NCBI GenBank assembly: GCA_965202845.1
Contig: OZ241856.1
Location: 2,542,001-2,606,000, forward strand
DNA length: 64,000 bases
Origin: CBDATA01 sp965202845
Lineage (GTDB): Bacteria; Acidobacteriota; Vicinamibacteria; Marinacidobacterales; Marinacidobacteraceae
Direction of reading: 5' to 3'
In this document: one piece after another, positions 8,617 through 17,814 of the stretch
Numbering within the stretch: the stretch's first letter is position 1
Layout: every line of letters begins with the position of its first letter
Notes under the pieces: model-generated
Told to the model about the DNA's origin: nothing
Database searches by the model: none
The model's input: only the letters and a program-made list of their open reading frames with translations
Made by a program: the position numbers and the translations under genes

Positions 8617-11186
8617 CACTCCTCCTCCCCGCGGCCGCCGTTCGCCTCGATCCGGGTCACCGAAACCAATGCGTCGCCGTCCCGGACCCGGATGGCCCGC
8701 ACCCCCTGGGTAACCCGTCCCATGTCGCGGAAGTCCTCCACCGGAATCCGCACCGCCTTGCCGCCGGCGGTAATCGCCAGCAGCTCCTCGCCGGCGACGA
8801 CCGCCACCATCGCCACCACCGGGCCGTTCCGCTCGGTGGACTTGATGTTCCGCAGCCCCAGGCCGTGGCGGCTCTGCAGCCGGTAGCGGTCCAGCGCGGT
8901 CATCTTCCCGAATCCGTTCCGGGTGACGGTGAGCAAGGATGTGTTCGGAACGTCGTCGGGCTCCACGGTGACCAAGCTCACGACCTCGTCCCCCGGACGC
9001 AACCGGATTCCAATATTCCCGGCGGCGGCGCGGCCCATCGCCCGGACGTCCGTCTCCGGGAAACGGATGGCGAAACCGTTGCGGGTCGTGAGGACGATCT
9101 GGCTGGCGCCGCCGGTCAGGGTAGCGGCGATCAGGGCGTCGTCCGGATGGATGCGAACCGCCCGCAGACCGGTCGCCCGGACGTTCCGGTAGTCGGAGAG
9201 GCGGGTGCGCTTCACCCGCCCGTTCCGGGTGGCGGCGAAGAGATACCGGGAGTCGCTCTCGCCGGAAAGGGGACAGATGGCGATGACCCGGCGCCCCTGG
9301 GGAAGGTCCAGCAGGTTCACGATCGCCCGGCCGGCGCCGCTCTTGCCGCCCTCCGGAATCTGATACCCCTTCAGCCGGTACGCCACCCCCTGGTCGGTGA
9401 TGAACAGTAGATGGCTGTGGGTGTTGCCGATGATCAGGGTGCGGATCTGGTCTCCCGACCGGATGCCGGCGCCCGCATGACCGGTTCCGCCGCGGGCCTG
9501 GGCGCGGTATTCGCTCAGCGCGGTTCGCTTGATGTAGCCCGCCTGGGTGACCGAGACCACGATGTCCTCCACCGGGATCATCTCCTCGATGGTGATGTCG
9601 GTCGCCGCCTCCACCACTTCCGTCCGGCGGTCGTTGCCGTGGACTTCGGCGGCCTTGCGCGCCTCCTGGGCGATGATCGCGTCGATCCGCTCCGGATGGT
9701 CCAGCACGTCGAGGAGTTCGGCGATCCGGGCGTCCAGCTCGCCCATCTCGTCGCGAATCTTCTCGCGCTCCATCTGGGTGAGGCGCTGGAGGCGCATCTC
9801 GAGGATCGCCTTCAGCTGGTCGTCGGACAGCGAGTCGCCGGAAGGCGGAACCCCGGCGCGGGCGAGCAGCTCGCGGTCGGTGCGCATCGCCACCGGCTTC
9901 AGCTCCCGCCGCAGCCGCTCGCGCGCTTCGTCCGGGTTGCGCGACGTCCGGATCCACTCGATCACCTGGTCCAGGCGCTCCACCGCCGCCGCCAGCCCCT
10001 CCAGCAGGTGGAGCCGCCGGGCGGCGCGCCGCAACTCGAACTGGAGCCGCCGCCGCACCACCCGACGGCGGAAGCGCAGGAACGCGCGCAGCATGTCCAG
10101 AAGCGGAAACAGGCGCGGGCGCCGCTCCGAAATGGCCAGCAGGTTGATCCCGAAGGCGCTCTGGAGCGGGGTCTGCCGGTAGAGGTTGTTGAGAACCACC
10201 TGGGGCTCCTCGCCCCGCTTCAGCTCCACCACGATCCGCATCCCGCGCCGGTCCGACTCGTCGCGCAGGTCGGAGATGCCGGCGATCCGCTTGTCCTTGA
10301 CCAGGTCGGCGATCTTGCCGATCAGCCGCGCCTTGTTCACCTGGTAGGGAATCTCGGTGATGACGATGGCGTTGCGGCCTTCCCGAATCGTCTCGAAATC
10401 GGCCACCGCGCGCACCTGGATAACGCCGCGCCCGGTCAGATAGGCGTGCGCCACCCCGCCCCGGCCGTGAATCCGGGCGCCGGTGGGGAAATCGGGGCCG
10501 GGCACCAGCTCCAGCAGCCGCGCCGCCAGCTGCTGGTCCGACTCCTCCGGGTTTTCGATCAGATACAGGAACGCGGCAGTCACTTCCCGCAGGTTGTGAG
10601 GCGGAATCTTGGTGGCCATCCCCACCGCGATTCCGTCGGACCCGTTCACCAGCAGGCTCGGAACCACCGTGGGGAGAACCTCCGGCTCCACCGTCTTGCC
10701 GTCGAAATTCGGAGCGAAGTCCACCGTCTCCCGGTCCATGTCCTCCATCATGGCCACCGAGAAGGGCATCAGCCGGGCTTCGGTGTACCGGTAGGCCGCC
10801 GGCGGATCGCCGTCCACCGAGCCGAAGTTGCCCTTCCCGTCGATGAGCGGATGGCGCAGGTTGAAGTCCTGGGCCATCCGCACCAGGGTGTCGTAGACCG
10901 AAGCGTCGCCGTGCGGGTGGTACTTCTTGAGGACTTCGCCGACAATGCCGGCGCACTTGGAGTGGGAACGGGACGGCAGCAGCCCCTCCCGGTACATCGC
11001 ATAGAGCACCCGGCGCTGGCCGGGCTTCAACCCGTCCCGGACATCGGGAAGCGCCCGCCCGATGATCACCGACATCGCGTAGTCCATATAGGACTGCGTC
11101 ATCTCGGTTTCGATGTGCCGAACCCGCTCCTCCTGGGCCCACGCCTCCGGCGGGGCCGCTCCGTTTCCGCCCTTCTCCTCCGCCAA
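8616..11186 (-). CDS. gyrA: DNA gyrase subunit A
   Basis: The 856-aa breakage-reunion subunit of the type II topoisomerase that introduces negative supercoils. The N-terminal domain has YAMSVIIGRALPDVRDGLKPG. The quinolone-region segment HPHGDASVYDTLVRMAQ has Ala where E. coli has Ser83. The catalytic tyrosine is in AAYRYTEARL (about residue 125). Beta-propeller repeats fill residues about 500-850. The GyrA box at the start of the C-terminal domain reads QARGGTG, a looser form of the usual QRRGGKG, but still favours GyrA over ParC. The protein ends in a short acidic tail (RGEEE). It lies 11 nt downstream of gyrB, and the downstream lipoprotein starts at its stop codon. Confidence 0.96.
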   Translation of the reverse strand: MAEEKGGNGAAPPEAWAQEERVRHIETEMTQSYMDYAMSVIIGRALPDVRDGLKPGQRRVLYAMYREGLLPSRSHSKCAGIVGEVLKKYHPHGDASVYDTLVRMAQDFNLRHPLIDGKGNFGSVDGDPPAAYRYTEARLMPFSVAMMEDMDRETVDFAPNFDGKTVEPEVLPTVVPSLLVNGSDGIAVGMATKIPPHNLREVTAAFLYLIENPEESDQQLAARLLELVPGPDFPTGARIHGRGGVAHAYLTGRGVIQVRAVADFETIREGRNAIVITEIPYQVNKARLIGKIADLVKDKRIAGISDLRDESDRRGMRIVVELKRGEEPQVVLNNLYRQTPLQSAFGINLLAISERRPRLFPLLDMLRAFLRFRRRVVRRRLQFELRRAARRLHLLEGLAAAVERLDQVIEWIRTSRNPDEARERLRRELKPVAMRTDRELLARAGVPPSGDSLSDDQLKAILEMRLQRLTQMEREKIRDEMGELDARIAELLDVLDHPERIDAIIAQEARKAAEVHGNDRRTEVVEAATDITIEEMIPVEDIVVSVTQAGYIKRTALSEYRAQARGGTGHAGAGIRSGDQIRTLIIGNTHSHLLFITDQGVAYRLKGYQIPEGGKSGAGRAIVNLLDLPQGRRVIAICPLSGESDSRYLFAATRNGRVKRTRLSDYRNVRATGLRAVRIHPDDALIAATLTGGASQIVLTTRNGFAIRFPETDVRAMGRAAAGNIGIRLRPGDEVVSLVTVEPDDVPNTSLLTVTRNGFGKMTALDRYRLQSRHGLGLRNIKSTERNGPVVAMVAVVAGEELLAITAGGKAVRIPVEDFRDMGRVTQGVRAIRVRDGDALVSVTRIEANGGRGEEE

Positions 11187-11197
11187 CTTCGCCTTCC

Positions 11198-13702
11198 TCA
11201 GATGTCCAGGTTGGCGACCTGGAGCGCGTTTCGCTCGATGAACGCCCGGCGCGGCTCCACCTGGTCCCCCATCAGGGTGCTGAACAGTTCGGCGGCGTCC
11301 ACATCGTCATCGATGCGCACCTTCTTCAGGGTGCGCGCCTCGGGATTCATCGTGGTGTCCCAGAGCTCCTCGGCGTCCATCTCGCCCAGACCCTTGTAGC
11401 GCTGTATCTTGAGTCCCTGCCGCGCCCGATCCAGAAGGAAGTCCAGCAGGGAATCGCCGTCCGCCGCTTCGAAGTCGGGAATCCAGGCGTCGCTTCCGTC
11501 CTGTCGGAACACCCGGATCGGCCCTCCGTCCAGCTCGCGCACCGCGTCCCGGCGCAGCAGGAGCCGCCGGTACTGACCGGAGCGGAAGAAGGCGGCGCCG
11601 ACCGGCCGGCTGAACGAAGCGCCATCGGCGCCCGGCTCGGGCGCCACCACGAAATGGCCGGGTTCCCGGGGATCGGGAAGCGCCGCCGCCGGGCTGCCCT
11701 GTTCGGAAAGCCGCCGGGCGAGCGCCTGCATCGCCTCCTCGTCGGCGGTCACGTCGCCGTCCAGCCGGTCCGCGAGGATCCAGCGCACCAGATCCGGCGG
11801 ATAGCCGAGTTCGCCGAGCCGCAGAAGCCGCTCCCGGAGTTCGCGGAGATTCCGCGCCAGCTGCAGCAAACGCTCTCCGGACCAAGCGGCTTCGCCGGCG
11901 GCCAGCTTCCGGTTCGCGACCGAACGCTCCAGCAGGTACTGATCCAGATCGCGATCCTCGAGGAAGTACCGGTCGTCGAGCCGGGCGGATCGCGGGTGCT
12001 CCACCCGGTAGAGCGGGGGTTCCGCGATGTACAGGCAGCCCTCGTCGATCATCGGCTTCATCCGCCGGTAGAAGAACGTCAGAAGCAGGGTGCGGATGTG
12101 GGAGCCGTCCACGTCGGCGTCGGTCATGATGATGACGCGGTGGTAGCGGAGGCTCTCCAGCTTGAAGTCGGAGTCGATTCCGGTGCCCAGCGCCGAGATC
12201 AGCACCCGGATCTCCTCGTTCTCCAGCATCCGGTCAAGCCGGGTTTTCTCCACGTTCAGGATCTTCCCGCGCAACGGCAGGATGGCCTGGAACGCCCGGT
12301 CCCGCCCCTGCTTCGCGGACCCCCCGGCGGACTCGCCCTCCACAATGAAGATTTCCGAACGGGCCGGATCGCGCTCCTGGCAGTCGGCCAGCTTTCCGGG
12401 GAGCGACCCGGAGGAGAGCGCCCCCTTGCGCCTGGCCATGTCCCGCGCCCGGCGCGCCGCCTCCCGGGCGTGGTAGGAATCGGCCGCCTTGACGACGATC
12501 CACTTCGCCTCTTCGGGGTTCTCCTCGAAGAAACGGGTCAGACCCTCGTACACCAGCGAATCCACGAACCCCTGGACGCTGCTGTTGCCGAGCTTGGTCT
12601 TGGTCTGCCCTTCGAACTGCGGCTCCGGAACCCGGACGCTGATCACCGCAGTGAGTCCGACCCGGGTGTCCTCGCCCTGGATCGGCCCCTTGAGGTCCTT
12701 GCCGGCCCGGGTCTGCGGCGCGTAGGCGTTGATCGCGCGGGTCAGCGCCGCCCGCAGGCCGGAAAGATGGGTGCCTCCCTCCGGGGTGCTCACGTTGTTG
12801 ACGAACGAAAGCACCGATTCCCGGTAGCCGCGGCGCCACTGAAGCGCGATCTCGCAAGAATGCGGCTGGTCGCTCCGCCCGTTGTTCGGAAAGGCCTCAT
12901 CGATCTCGAGGGTGATGACGCTCGGATGCACCGGCTGATCGTTCGGGTTCAGATGCGTCACGAACTCGGCGATCCCGCCGTCGTAGCGGTACGTCTTCGA
13001 CTGGCCGTCCCGTTCGTCGTGGAGCCGGATGCCGACCCCCCGGACCAGGAAGGCGAGCTCGCGCACCCGGTGGGCGATCTGGTGGAAGTCGAAGTCGGTC
13101 GTCTCCTCGAAGATCGCCGGGTCCGGCTGGAAGTGGACCAGCGTGCCGGTCTCCCCGGCCGGCGCCGATCCGGAGGTCTCGAGCGGCCCGGTGCGGACGC
13201 CGCGCTCGTAGGACTGTCGGTAGACGTTTCCGTTGCGGCGCACCTCGACCCGGAGCCAGGTCGAAAGCGCGTTCACCACCGAAACCCCCACCCCGTGGAG
13301 TCCGGCGGAGTACTTGTAGGTGTCGGCGTCGAATTTGCCGCCGGCGTGCAGTCGGGTCATCACCACCTCGACCGCCGGAAGCCCGGTGCTGGGCTCCGGA
13401 TCCACCGGGATGCCCCGCCCGTCGTCGCGGATCGAAATGCTGCCGTCCTCGTGGATCGTGACCTCGATGTTCCGGCAGTGCCCCGCCATCGCCTCGTCGA
13501 TGCTGTTGTCCACCACCTCGCGCACCAGGTGGTGGAGACCGGTCGCCCCGGTGGAGCCGATGTACATCGCCGGGCGCACCCGGACCGCCTCCAGCCCTTC
13601 AAGGATCTTGATGTCCCCGCCGGAGTAGTCCGCGACGGGAACCGGCGGCGCCTGCTCGGCGAACAGGGAAGAGGCGGCGCCTCCACCGCTTTGAGCGGTC
13701 AA
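11198..13702 (-). CDS. gyrB: DNA gyrase subunit B
   Basis: The ATPase subunit of gyrase, about 834 aa. The GHKL ATPase motifs are visible: VVDNSIDEAMAG (N box), DDGRGIPVD and GLHGVGVSVVNALS. The TOPRIM part has EGESAGGSAKQGRDR and DADVDGSHIRTLLLTFFYR. Near residues 610-740 there is an extra segment rich in Leu, Arg and Glu before the conserved tail RYKGLGEMDAEELWDTTM, similar to the insertions seen in some proteobacterial GyrB. I place the start at TTG 13702, the first standard start after the dnaN stop; it has no strong ribosome site. Conserved sequence begins at SGGDIKILEGLEAVRVRP, so a start slightly further in is also possible. Confidence 0.93.
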   Translation of the reverse strand: MTAQSGGGAASSLFAEQAPPVPVADYSGGDIKILEGLEAVRVRPAMYIGSTGATGLHHLVREVVDNSIDEAMAGHCRNIEVTIHEDGSISIRDDGRGIPVDPEPSTGLPAVEVVMTRLHAGGKFDADTYKYSAGLHGVGVSVVNALSTWLRVEVRRNGNVYRQSYERGVRTGPLETSGSAPAGETGTLVHFQPDPAIFEETTDFDFHQIAHRVRELAFLVRGVGIRLHDERDGQSKTYRYDGGIAEFVTHLNPNDQPVHPSVITLEIDEAFPNNGRSDQPHSCEIALQWRRGYRESVLSFVNNVSTPEGGTHLSGLRAALTRAINAYAPQTRAGKDLKGPIQGEDTRVGLTAVISVRVPEPQFEGQTKTKLGNSSVQGFVDSLVYEGLTRFFEENPEEAKWIVVKAADSYHAREAARRARDMARRKGALSSGSLPGKLADCQERDPARSEIFIVEGESAGGSAKQGRDRAFQAILPLRGKILNVEKTRLDRMLENEEIRVLISALGTGIDSDFKLESLRYHRVIIMTDADVDGSHIRTLLLTFFYRRMKPMIDEGCLYIAEPPLYRVEHPRSARLDDRYFLEDRDLDQYLLERSVANRKLAAGEAAWSGERLLQLARNLRELRERLLRLGELGYPPDLVRWILADRLDGDVTADEEAMQALARRLSEQGSPAAALPDPREPGHFVVAPEPGADGASFSRPVGAAFFRSGQYRRLLLRRDAVRELDGGPIRVFRQDGSDAWIPDFEAADGDSLLDFLLDRARQGLKIQRYKGLGEMDAEELWDTTMNPEARTLKKVRIDDDVDAAELFSTLMGDQVEPRRAFIERNALQVANLDI

Positions 13703-13724
13703 CGAACGGTCAGACGAAGGGCGG

Positions 13725-14849
13725 TCAAATGAGGGGCATCCCCACGCAGAGGAACTCCTCGCCGTCGTTCCCGGCGACCGGACGGAGCAGGAACGCCGTC
13801 TCGGCTGTCTGGAACTCGAGCGACACATCCTCGCTCTCGGTGTTGCGGGCGAAGTCGCGCAGGTGCCCCAGGTTCACATGCAGGCTCAACGCGCTCCCTT
13901 CCATCTGCGCATGCTCGATCTCGCCTTGGGCCTCGCCGCGCACCGAAGCGACCTCGATGCTGACCTTGTTTTCGCTCAGGTTGAGCTTGGCGCGGTTGTA
14001 GTCCCCGGTCGCGAACGGAAGCGTGGACTGCACCGCCTTCAGCATCTTCTCCCGATTCACGCGAACGTGCACGGGGCAATCCTTGGGGATCACGTGTTCA
14101 TAGTCGGGAAGCCGCTCGGCGAGCTTCGAGCTCACCAACAAGCGCTCGCCGAATTCGAAGAACAAGTGGTTCCCGGCCTCGAAAAACTGGAATTCGCAGT
14201 CCCGGTTCCGGGCCAGCACCACCAGCTCGGCGAGCGTCCTGCCCCCCAGCCCGAACATCTTTCGATCCCCGGCTTCGCAGGAGCTGGACACCACCGGAAC
14301 GCTCGCGTAGGCGAGCCGCGAATGGTCGGAGGAGACGATCCGCACTTCCTGGTCGGTCACTTCGATCTGCGCCCCGGCGGTGGCCGCCGCCGGCGCGTCC
14401 CCGGTTCCCGGGACCGCATGGGCGCCGAACCGGAGGATGTTCTGGAGCCGCGACGAGCCGAGCGAGCACAGCGGCGTGTCGGGAGGCGACTCCAGATCCG
14501 GCGCGTCCCCGACCCTTCCGGGAATCCGGCTTTTGTGGTCGCCGCACCGCCCCTGAACCCAGTTCTCCTTGGTTTCGGTGAGAGAGACCTCATCGGCGGT
14601 GCTGTTCTTGAGCCAATCGGTCAGAAGCCCCACCGGAATGCTGAGCATGCCGTCCCCGGAAGCCTGCGCCGCGAGCGTGGATCGGAGTCCGAGCTCGCCG
14701 CCGGACGCCCGCATCTCGCAATTCCCGCCAGAGGCCAGGAAGCACACGTTCGAGAACATAGACATCGGGTCGGTCGGGTGGTTGTCAACCACGCCCGAAA
14801 AAAGACCCAGCTCTTCAAGCAGGTCGCTGCGAGTGGTGGTGAGTTCCAT
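13725..14849 (-). CDS. dnaN: DNA polymerase III beta sliding clamp
   Basis: A 374-aa ring-forming clamp that tethers the replicative polymerase to DNA. Three clamp subdomains follow each other. The second half shows LAERLPDYEHVIPKDCP and NREKMLKAVQ, and the C-terminal hydrophobic pocket region ends in LCVGMPLI (canonical MPMRL replaced by MPLI). Subdomain 1 starts MELTTTRSDLLEELGLFSGVVD, which fits. It lies between the candidate origin and gyrB in the order dnaA-dnaN-gyrB-gyrA, all leftward. Length is normal. Confidence 0.93.
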   Translation of the reverse strand: MELTTTRSDLLEELGLFSGVVDNHPTDPMSMFSNVCFLASGGNCEMRASGGELGLRSTLAAQASGDGMLSIPVGLLTDWLKNSTADEVSLTETKENWVQGRCGDHKSRIPGRVGDAPDLESPPDTPLCSLGSSRLQNILRFGAHAVPGTGDAPAAATAGAQIEVTDQEVRIVSSDHSRLAYASVPVVSSSCEAGDRKMFGLGGRTLAELVVLARNRDCEFQFFEAGNHLFFEFGERLLVSSKLAERLPDYEHVIPKDCPVHVRVNREKMLKAVQSTLPFATGDYNRAKLNLSENKVSIEVASVRGEAQGEIEHAQMEGSALSLHVNLGHLRDFARNTESEDVSLEFQTAETAFLLRPVAGNDGEEFLCVGMPLI

Positions 14850-15182
14850 GAACGGGTCTCCCGGTCGGACGAAGTTGCACCCTGAACCCGGCGAAACCTC
14901 TCGGCGGAAGGGTCAAGAAAAAAGACAAGGAATGAGTGCGGATTATACCCCTGACGCGGACGTTGTTACCCATGCATCGTGGAAAGTGGGGAAAACCGAA
15001 GCAAACCCATGAAGAAAAACGAAATATCCCTTTTGGAATGTGTGGAGAAACCCGGGAAACGGTGGGAACGGGATGGGGAAAACGAGGACTTGGGCGCTTT
15101 CCGCTCCAAGGAGCGATTCGTTTTCCCCACTCTCTCCCCGGTTTTTCCACACGATTTCCACATCCTGGGAGGGAGAGTCCGG
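14850..15182. other. Candidate replication origin (oriC) between dnaA and dnaN
   Basis: A 333-bp gene-free stretch, clearly more AT-rich than its surroundings. It has DnaA-box-like 9-mers: TTTTCCACA (15143-15151), ATTTCCACA (15154-15162), TGTGGAGAA (15051-15059, reverse orientation), TTTTCCCCA (15121-15129) and its complement TGGGGAAAA at 14987-14995 and 15074-15082. The classical box is TTATCCACA, so these are variants. A-rich tracts at 14915-14930 and 15010-15035 could serve as the unwinding element. The position beside dnaA and dnaN is the most common place for bacterial oriC. Gene direction diverges just to the right, between dnaA and rpmH. Confidence 0.6.
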
Positions 15183-16550
15183 CTAGCGGAGGGTTCGGCT
15201 CAACCGGTCCAGCACCCGGTCCAGACCCGGGTTGCGGGTCCGCTCCCTTTCGACGCGCTGCACGCCGTAGGTCACGGTGGCGTGGTCCCGCTGGAGGGCC
15301 CTGCCGATTTCGGTGAGGGTCCGGCCGGCGGCATGCCGGCACAGGTACATGGCCACGTGGCGCGCCAGCACCACATTCCGCTGGCGTCCGGGTCCCGAAA
15401 GGTGGGCGACCGGGACACCGAATTCGGCGGCGGTGACCCCGATGACGCTGGCGGTGTGGATGGGCTTGCGGCCGTGGTCCAGCAGTTCCGCCGCCAACTC
15501 GCAGTCAATCTCGATCCCGTGCACCCTGGCGGTGCTGAGAACCCGGTTGAGCCCGCCCGCCAGCTCCCGAACGTTGTGCTTAAAGCGCGATGCGATCGTT
15601 TCGGCGACCGGCGTCGCCAGCTCCACGCCCGCTTCCCGCGCCTTCCGCTGCAGGATGGCGATCCGGGTTTCCCAGTCGGGGCTGCCCACCTCCGCAGTCA
15701 GTCCCGCCTCCAGCCGGTTTCGGATGCGCCGGTCCATGTGGGCCAGCTCCTGCGGATGGGCGCTCGCAGTGAGGACGATCTGGCGCCCGCGCTCGATGAG
15801 GAAATTCAGCGTGTGGAAGAGCTCCTCGGCGCTCCGACCGAAGCGATCGAGCCCGGCGAGGAACTGGACGTCGTCCACCAGCAGCACGTCCACCTTCCGG
15901 CACTGATCCCGAAATGCGAACAGATCCTTCGACCGCACCGCCTGGACGACGTGCCGGGTGAAGGATTCGCCCTTGGTCAAGAACACGCGGCTTTCGGGGC
16001 TGCGGCGCCGCACCCGATTGGCGATCGCCTGCAGGAGGTGGGTTTTTCCCACTCCGACGTCGCCGTGGATCAGGAGCGGGTTGTAGACCGGGTGCTTGCC
16101 GTTCCGTTCGCTGACGGCCAGGGCGGCCGAATGGGCGCACCGGTTGCTGTCCCCGACCACGAAGCTCTCGAAGGTGCAGTGCTCTGAAATCGGGTCGCTC
16201 GCCGCGAACCAGGCCGACCGCTTCGCCGAAACCTGCTGGGCTTCGTCCGCATCGTCCGGGCGCTCGTTTCCGACGACGAAGCGCACGTCCACACCGCCGG
16301 CGCCCAGATCGCGCAGAACGTCCCGGAGCCGGTCCTCGTGGCGGCTGCGCAGGCGGGCGGCGAAGGTCGGATGCGGCACCTGGATTCGGATCGACTCCCC
16401 ATCCTGGCTGACGAGCCGGGTGGGAGCGAACCAGCGCCGGAATTCGGTGGCGGAGACCTGCTTCCGGATCACCCGGAGCGCCTCGGCCCAGAAACCGGAG
16501 TCGGCCGCCTGCTCGGCGACGCGGTCGGATTCGATTGTGAGGGAGGACAT
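15183..16550 (-). CDS. dnaA: Chromosomal replication initiator protein DnaA
   Basis: The 455-aa AAA+ initiator that binds DnaA boxes and melts the origin. Domain I covers about residues 15-95 (SATEFRRWFAPTRL). The AAA+ module has Walker A HGDVGVGKTHLL (about residue 165), Walker B VDVLLVDDVQFLAG and arginine-containing sensor segments (MDRRIRNRLEAGL). C-terminal domain IV has the DNA-binding signature DHATVTYGVQRVE where most DnaA proteins read DHTTVLHA, and ARHVAMYLCRH where most read PRQIAMYL. These changes are within the DNA-reading helix region and agree with the variant boxes found next to the gene. The ATG at 16550 has no strong ribosome site. Confidence 0.95.
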   Translation of the reverse strand: MSSLTIESDRVAEQAADSGFWAEALRVIRKQVSATEFRRWFAPTRLVSQDGESIRIQVPHPTFAARLRSRHEDRLRDVLRDLGAGGVDVRFVVGNERPDDADEAQQVSAKRSAWFAASDPISEHCTFESFVVGDSNRCAHSAALAVSERNGKHPVYNPLLIHGDVGVGKTHLLQAIANRVRRRSPESRVFLTKGESFTRHVVQAVRSKDLFAFRDQCRKVDVLLVDDVQFLAGLDRFGRSAEELFHTLNFLIERGRQIVLTASAHPQELAHMDRRIRNRLEAGLTAEVGSPDWETRIAILQRKAREAGVELATPVAETIASRFKHNVRELAGGLNRVLSTARVHGIEIDCELAAELLDHGRKPIHTASVIGVTAAEFGVPVAHLSGPGRQRNVVLARHVAMYLCRHAAGRTLTEIGRALQRDHATVTYGVQRVERERTRNPGLDRVLDRLSRTLR

Positions 16551-16981
16551 TGTGTTCAGGGTCTTGGTGGGAGGGGGGTCGCGCGGCGCGCCCGGGCCGC
16601 CGCCTCTTCGGGAGGGGGCGGAAGGCGGGGCAAGCTAGCAACGAAATGCGCTCCCTTCTTCGGCCCGCCGGAGCCTCGCTCCGCGCATCGCCTACGCGGT
16701 CAAAGGGTTTTTCAAAATTTCCAACCTGGCCGCGGCGGCCGAAAACGACGCCCCGAAGCCGTCTTGAATCCACCCGGCGGGCGCCCCCCGGGAATGCGTC
16801 CCCGGGGGACAAACAACTCCATGACAGGGGAAAGGGATACCTTTCCGCAAAAGAAAAGGGTTGACGGGAGTTTGCGGGATGAGTACCCTACCGGCCCCAT
16901 TTGCGGGGATTGCGGACGGTCTCCGTGTCGGAGTGCCGTCCGTCTGGCGCCAAGCAGCGCATCGGATCAGGAGATCGCATC
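16551..16981. other. dnaA-rpmH divergent intergenic region
   Basis: 431 bp without a gene between the divergent starts of dnaA and rpmH. It holds the rpmH promoter at 16861-16889 and small inverted repeats (GGAGC/GCTCC near 16671-16683; CCCCGGG/CCCGGGG near 16786-16808). No DnaA-box-like 9-mer was found here. A dnaA promoter must lie in the left part, but I see no convincing one. Confidence 0.6.
16861..16889 (+). promoter_or_regulatory. Sigma-70-like promoter for rpmH-rnpA
   Basis: TTGACG (16861-16866), a 17-bp spacer, then TACCCT (16884-16889). The -35 is near consensus, the spacing ideal and the -10 moderate. The rpmH start is 92 nt downstream with a Shine-Dalgarno AGGAG at 16969-16973. 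Confidence 0.6.
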
Positions 16982-17128
16982 GTGAAGCGGACGTACCAGC
17001 CGAATCGACGTAAACGCAAGAAAACCCATGGCTTCCGAGCAAGAATGCGCACTCCCGGAGGGCAGGCGGTTCTGGCTCGCCGCCGGCGTCGGGGGCGTCG
17101 TCGCCTCACTCCCGCCGCATCCCGCTGA
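16982..17128 (+). CDS. rpmH: 50S ribosomal protein L34
   Basis: 48 aa, starting MKRTYQPNRRKRKKTHGFRA, the near-invariant L34 N-terminus. The GTG start at 16982 follows AGGAG by 8 nt. It is a basic protein of the large ribosomal subunit. The C-terminal tail after GGQAVLARRRRRGRRRL is a few residues longer than in most bacteria. As in most genomes it is followed by rnpA. Confidence 0.96.
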   Translation: MKRTYQPNRRKRKKTHGFRARMRTPGGQAVLARRRRRGRRRLTPAASR

Positions 17129-17185
17129 GCGTCGCCTCGCTAGTTCGCGTCGGGGCTTCCGGACTGGTTCCAGGATGATTCCCCC

Positions 17186-17551
17186 ATGAAGGAGGGGCGC
17201 CCCGACCAGACGTATCCGGGTTCGGTCCGCATCCGCCGGGCGGCGGATTTCCGGGACATCATGGCGTCGGGAAGCCGCGGCGTCGCGCGCCACGTGGTGG
17301 CCTTCCTGGCGTCGGAAGGCGCCGACCCCCGGATCGGGATCGTGGCCAGCAGGAAAGTCGGCAAGGCGTTCAGGCGCAACCGGGTTCGGAGGAGGCTGCG
17401 CGAGATGTGGCGTCGTTCCGCCGCCCGCCCCCGGGGCGATCTGGTGCTGCTGGCGCGCCCCGGAAGCGCGGAGGCTTCCTGGACGGATCTGGAACGCTCC
17501 TGCCACGCCGCGCTGCGGCGCGCATCCCGTCGTCGCCAAAGAACGCCGTGA
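17186..17551 (+). CDS. rnpA: Ribonuclease P protein component
   Basis: The 121-aa basic protein partner of RNase P RNA in tRNA 5' maturation. The family signature KVGKAFRRNRVRRRLREMWR is present at about residues 55-74, and the N-terminal IRRAADFRDIMASGSR fits the start of the conserved domain. About 14 residues precede that domain, so the ATG at 17186 gives a slightly long N-terminus. Its stop overlaps the yidD GTG by four bases (GTGA). Confidence 0.93.
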   Translation: MKEGRPDQTYPGSVRIRRAADFRDIMASGSRGVARHVVAFLASEGADPRIGIVASRKVGKAFRRNRVRRRLREMWRRSAARPRGDLVLLARPGSAEASWTDLERSCHAALRRASRRRQRTP

Positions 17552-17814
17552 GCGCTTCGTCGTCGATCTCCGCCGCCGTCACCGCCCTCCTGGTGGCGCT
17601 GATCCGGGTCTACCAGCACACGGTGGGCGCCTGGATGTTCTCCGGAATGTGCCGCTTCACCCCTTCGTGCTCCCGGTACGCGGAGGCGGTGATCCGTTCC
17701 CACGGGCCGGTTCGGGGCGCGCTTCTCGCCGGAAAGCGCCTTCTGCGGTGCCATCCGCTGGGCGGATCGGGGCATGACCCGGCCCCGGAAATCACGAACG
17801 GGGGCGGGCGATGA
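17548..17814 (+). CDS. yidD: Membrane protein insertion efficiency factor YidD
   Basis: An 88-aa small protein with the YidD core CRFTPSCSRYAEAVIRSHG followed by GKRLLRCHPLGGSGHDP. Cysteines and the HPLGG motif are conserved. It is thought to help YidC insert membrane proteins. The GTG start at 17548 overlaps rnpA by 4 nt and the stop overlaps yidC by 4 nt, so translation is coupled throughout rnpA-yidD-yidC. Confidence 0.93.
   Translation: MSASSSISAAVTALLVALIRVYQHTVGAWMFSGMCRFTPSCSRYAEAVIRSHGPVRGALLAGKRLLRCHPLGGSGHDPAPEITNGGGR

Noticed and set aside
7963..11142. A 1059-codon frame covering gyrA in another phase and ending in the lipoprotein
   Set aside because: The part over gyrA is a shadow; only the last 217 codons from ATG 8616 form a real gene.
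15056..15070. GAAACCCGGGAAAC as a third parS
   Set aside because: It lacks the inverted symmetry of parS (it should begin GTTTC); the resemblance is to one half only.
16786..16808. CCCCGGG/CCCGGGG inverted repeat as a terminator or origin element
   Set aside because: It is short, GC-only, lacks a U-run and lies in the dnaA-rpmH promoter region; chance is likely at this GC content.
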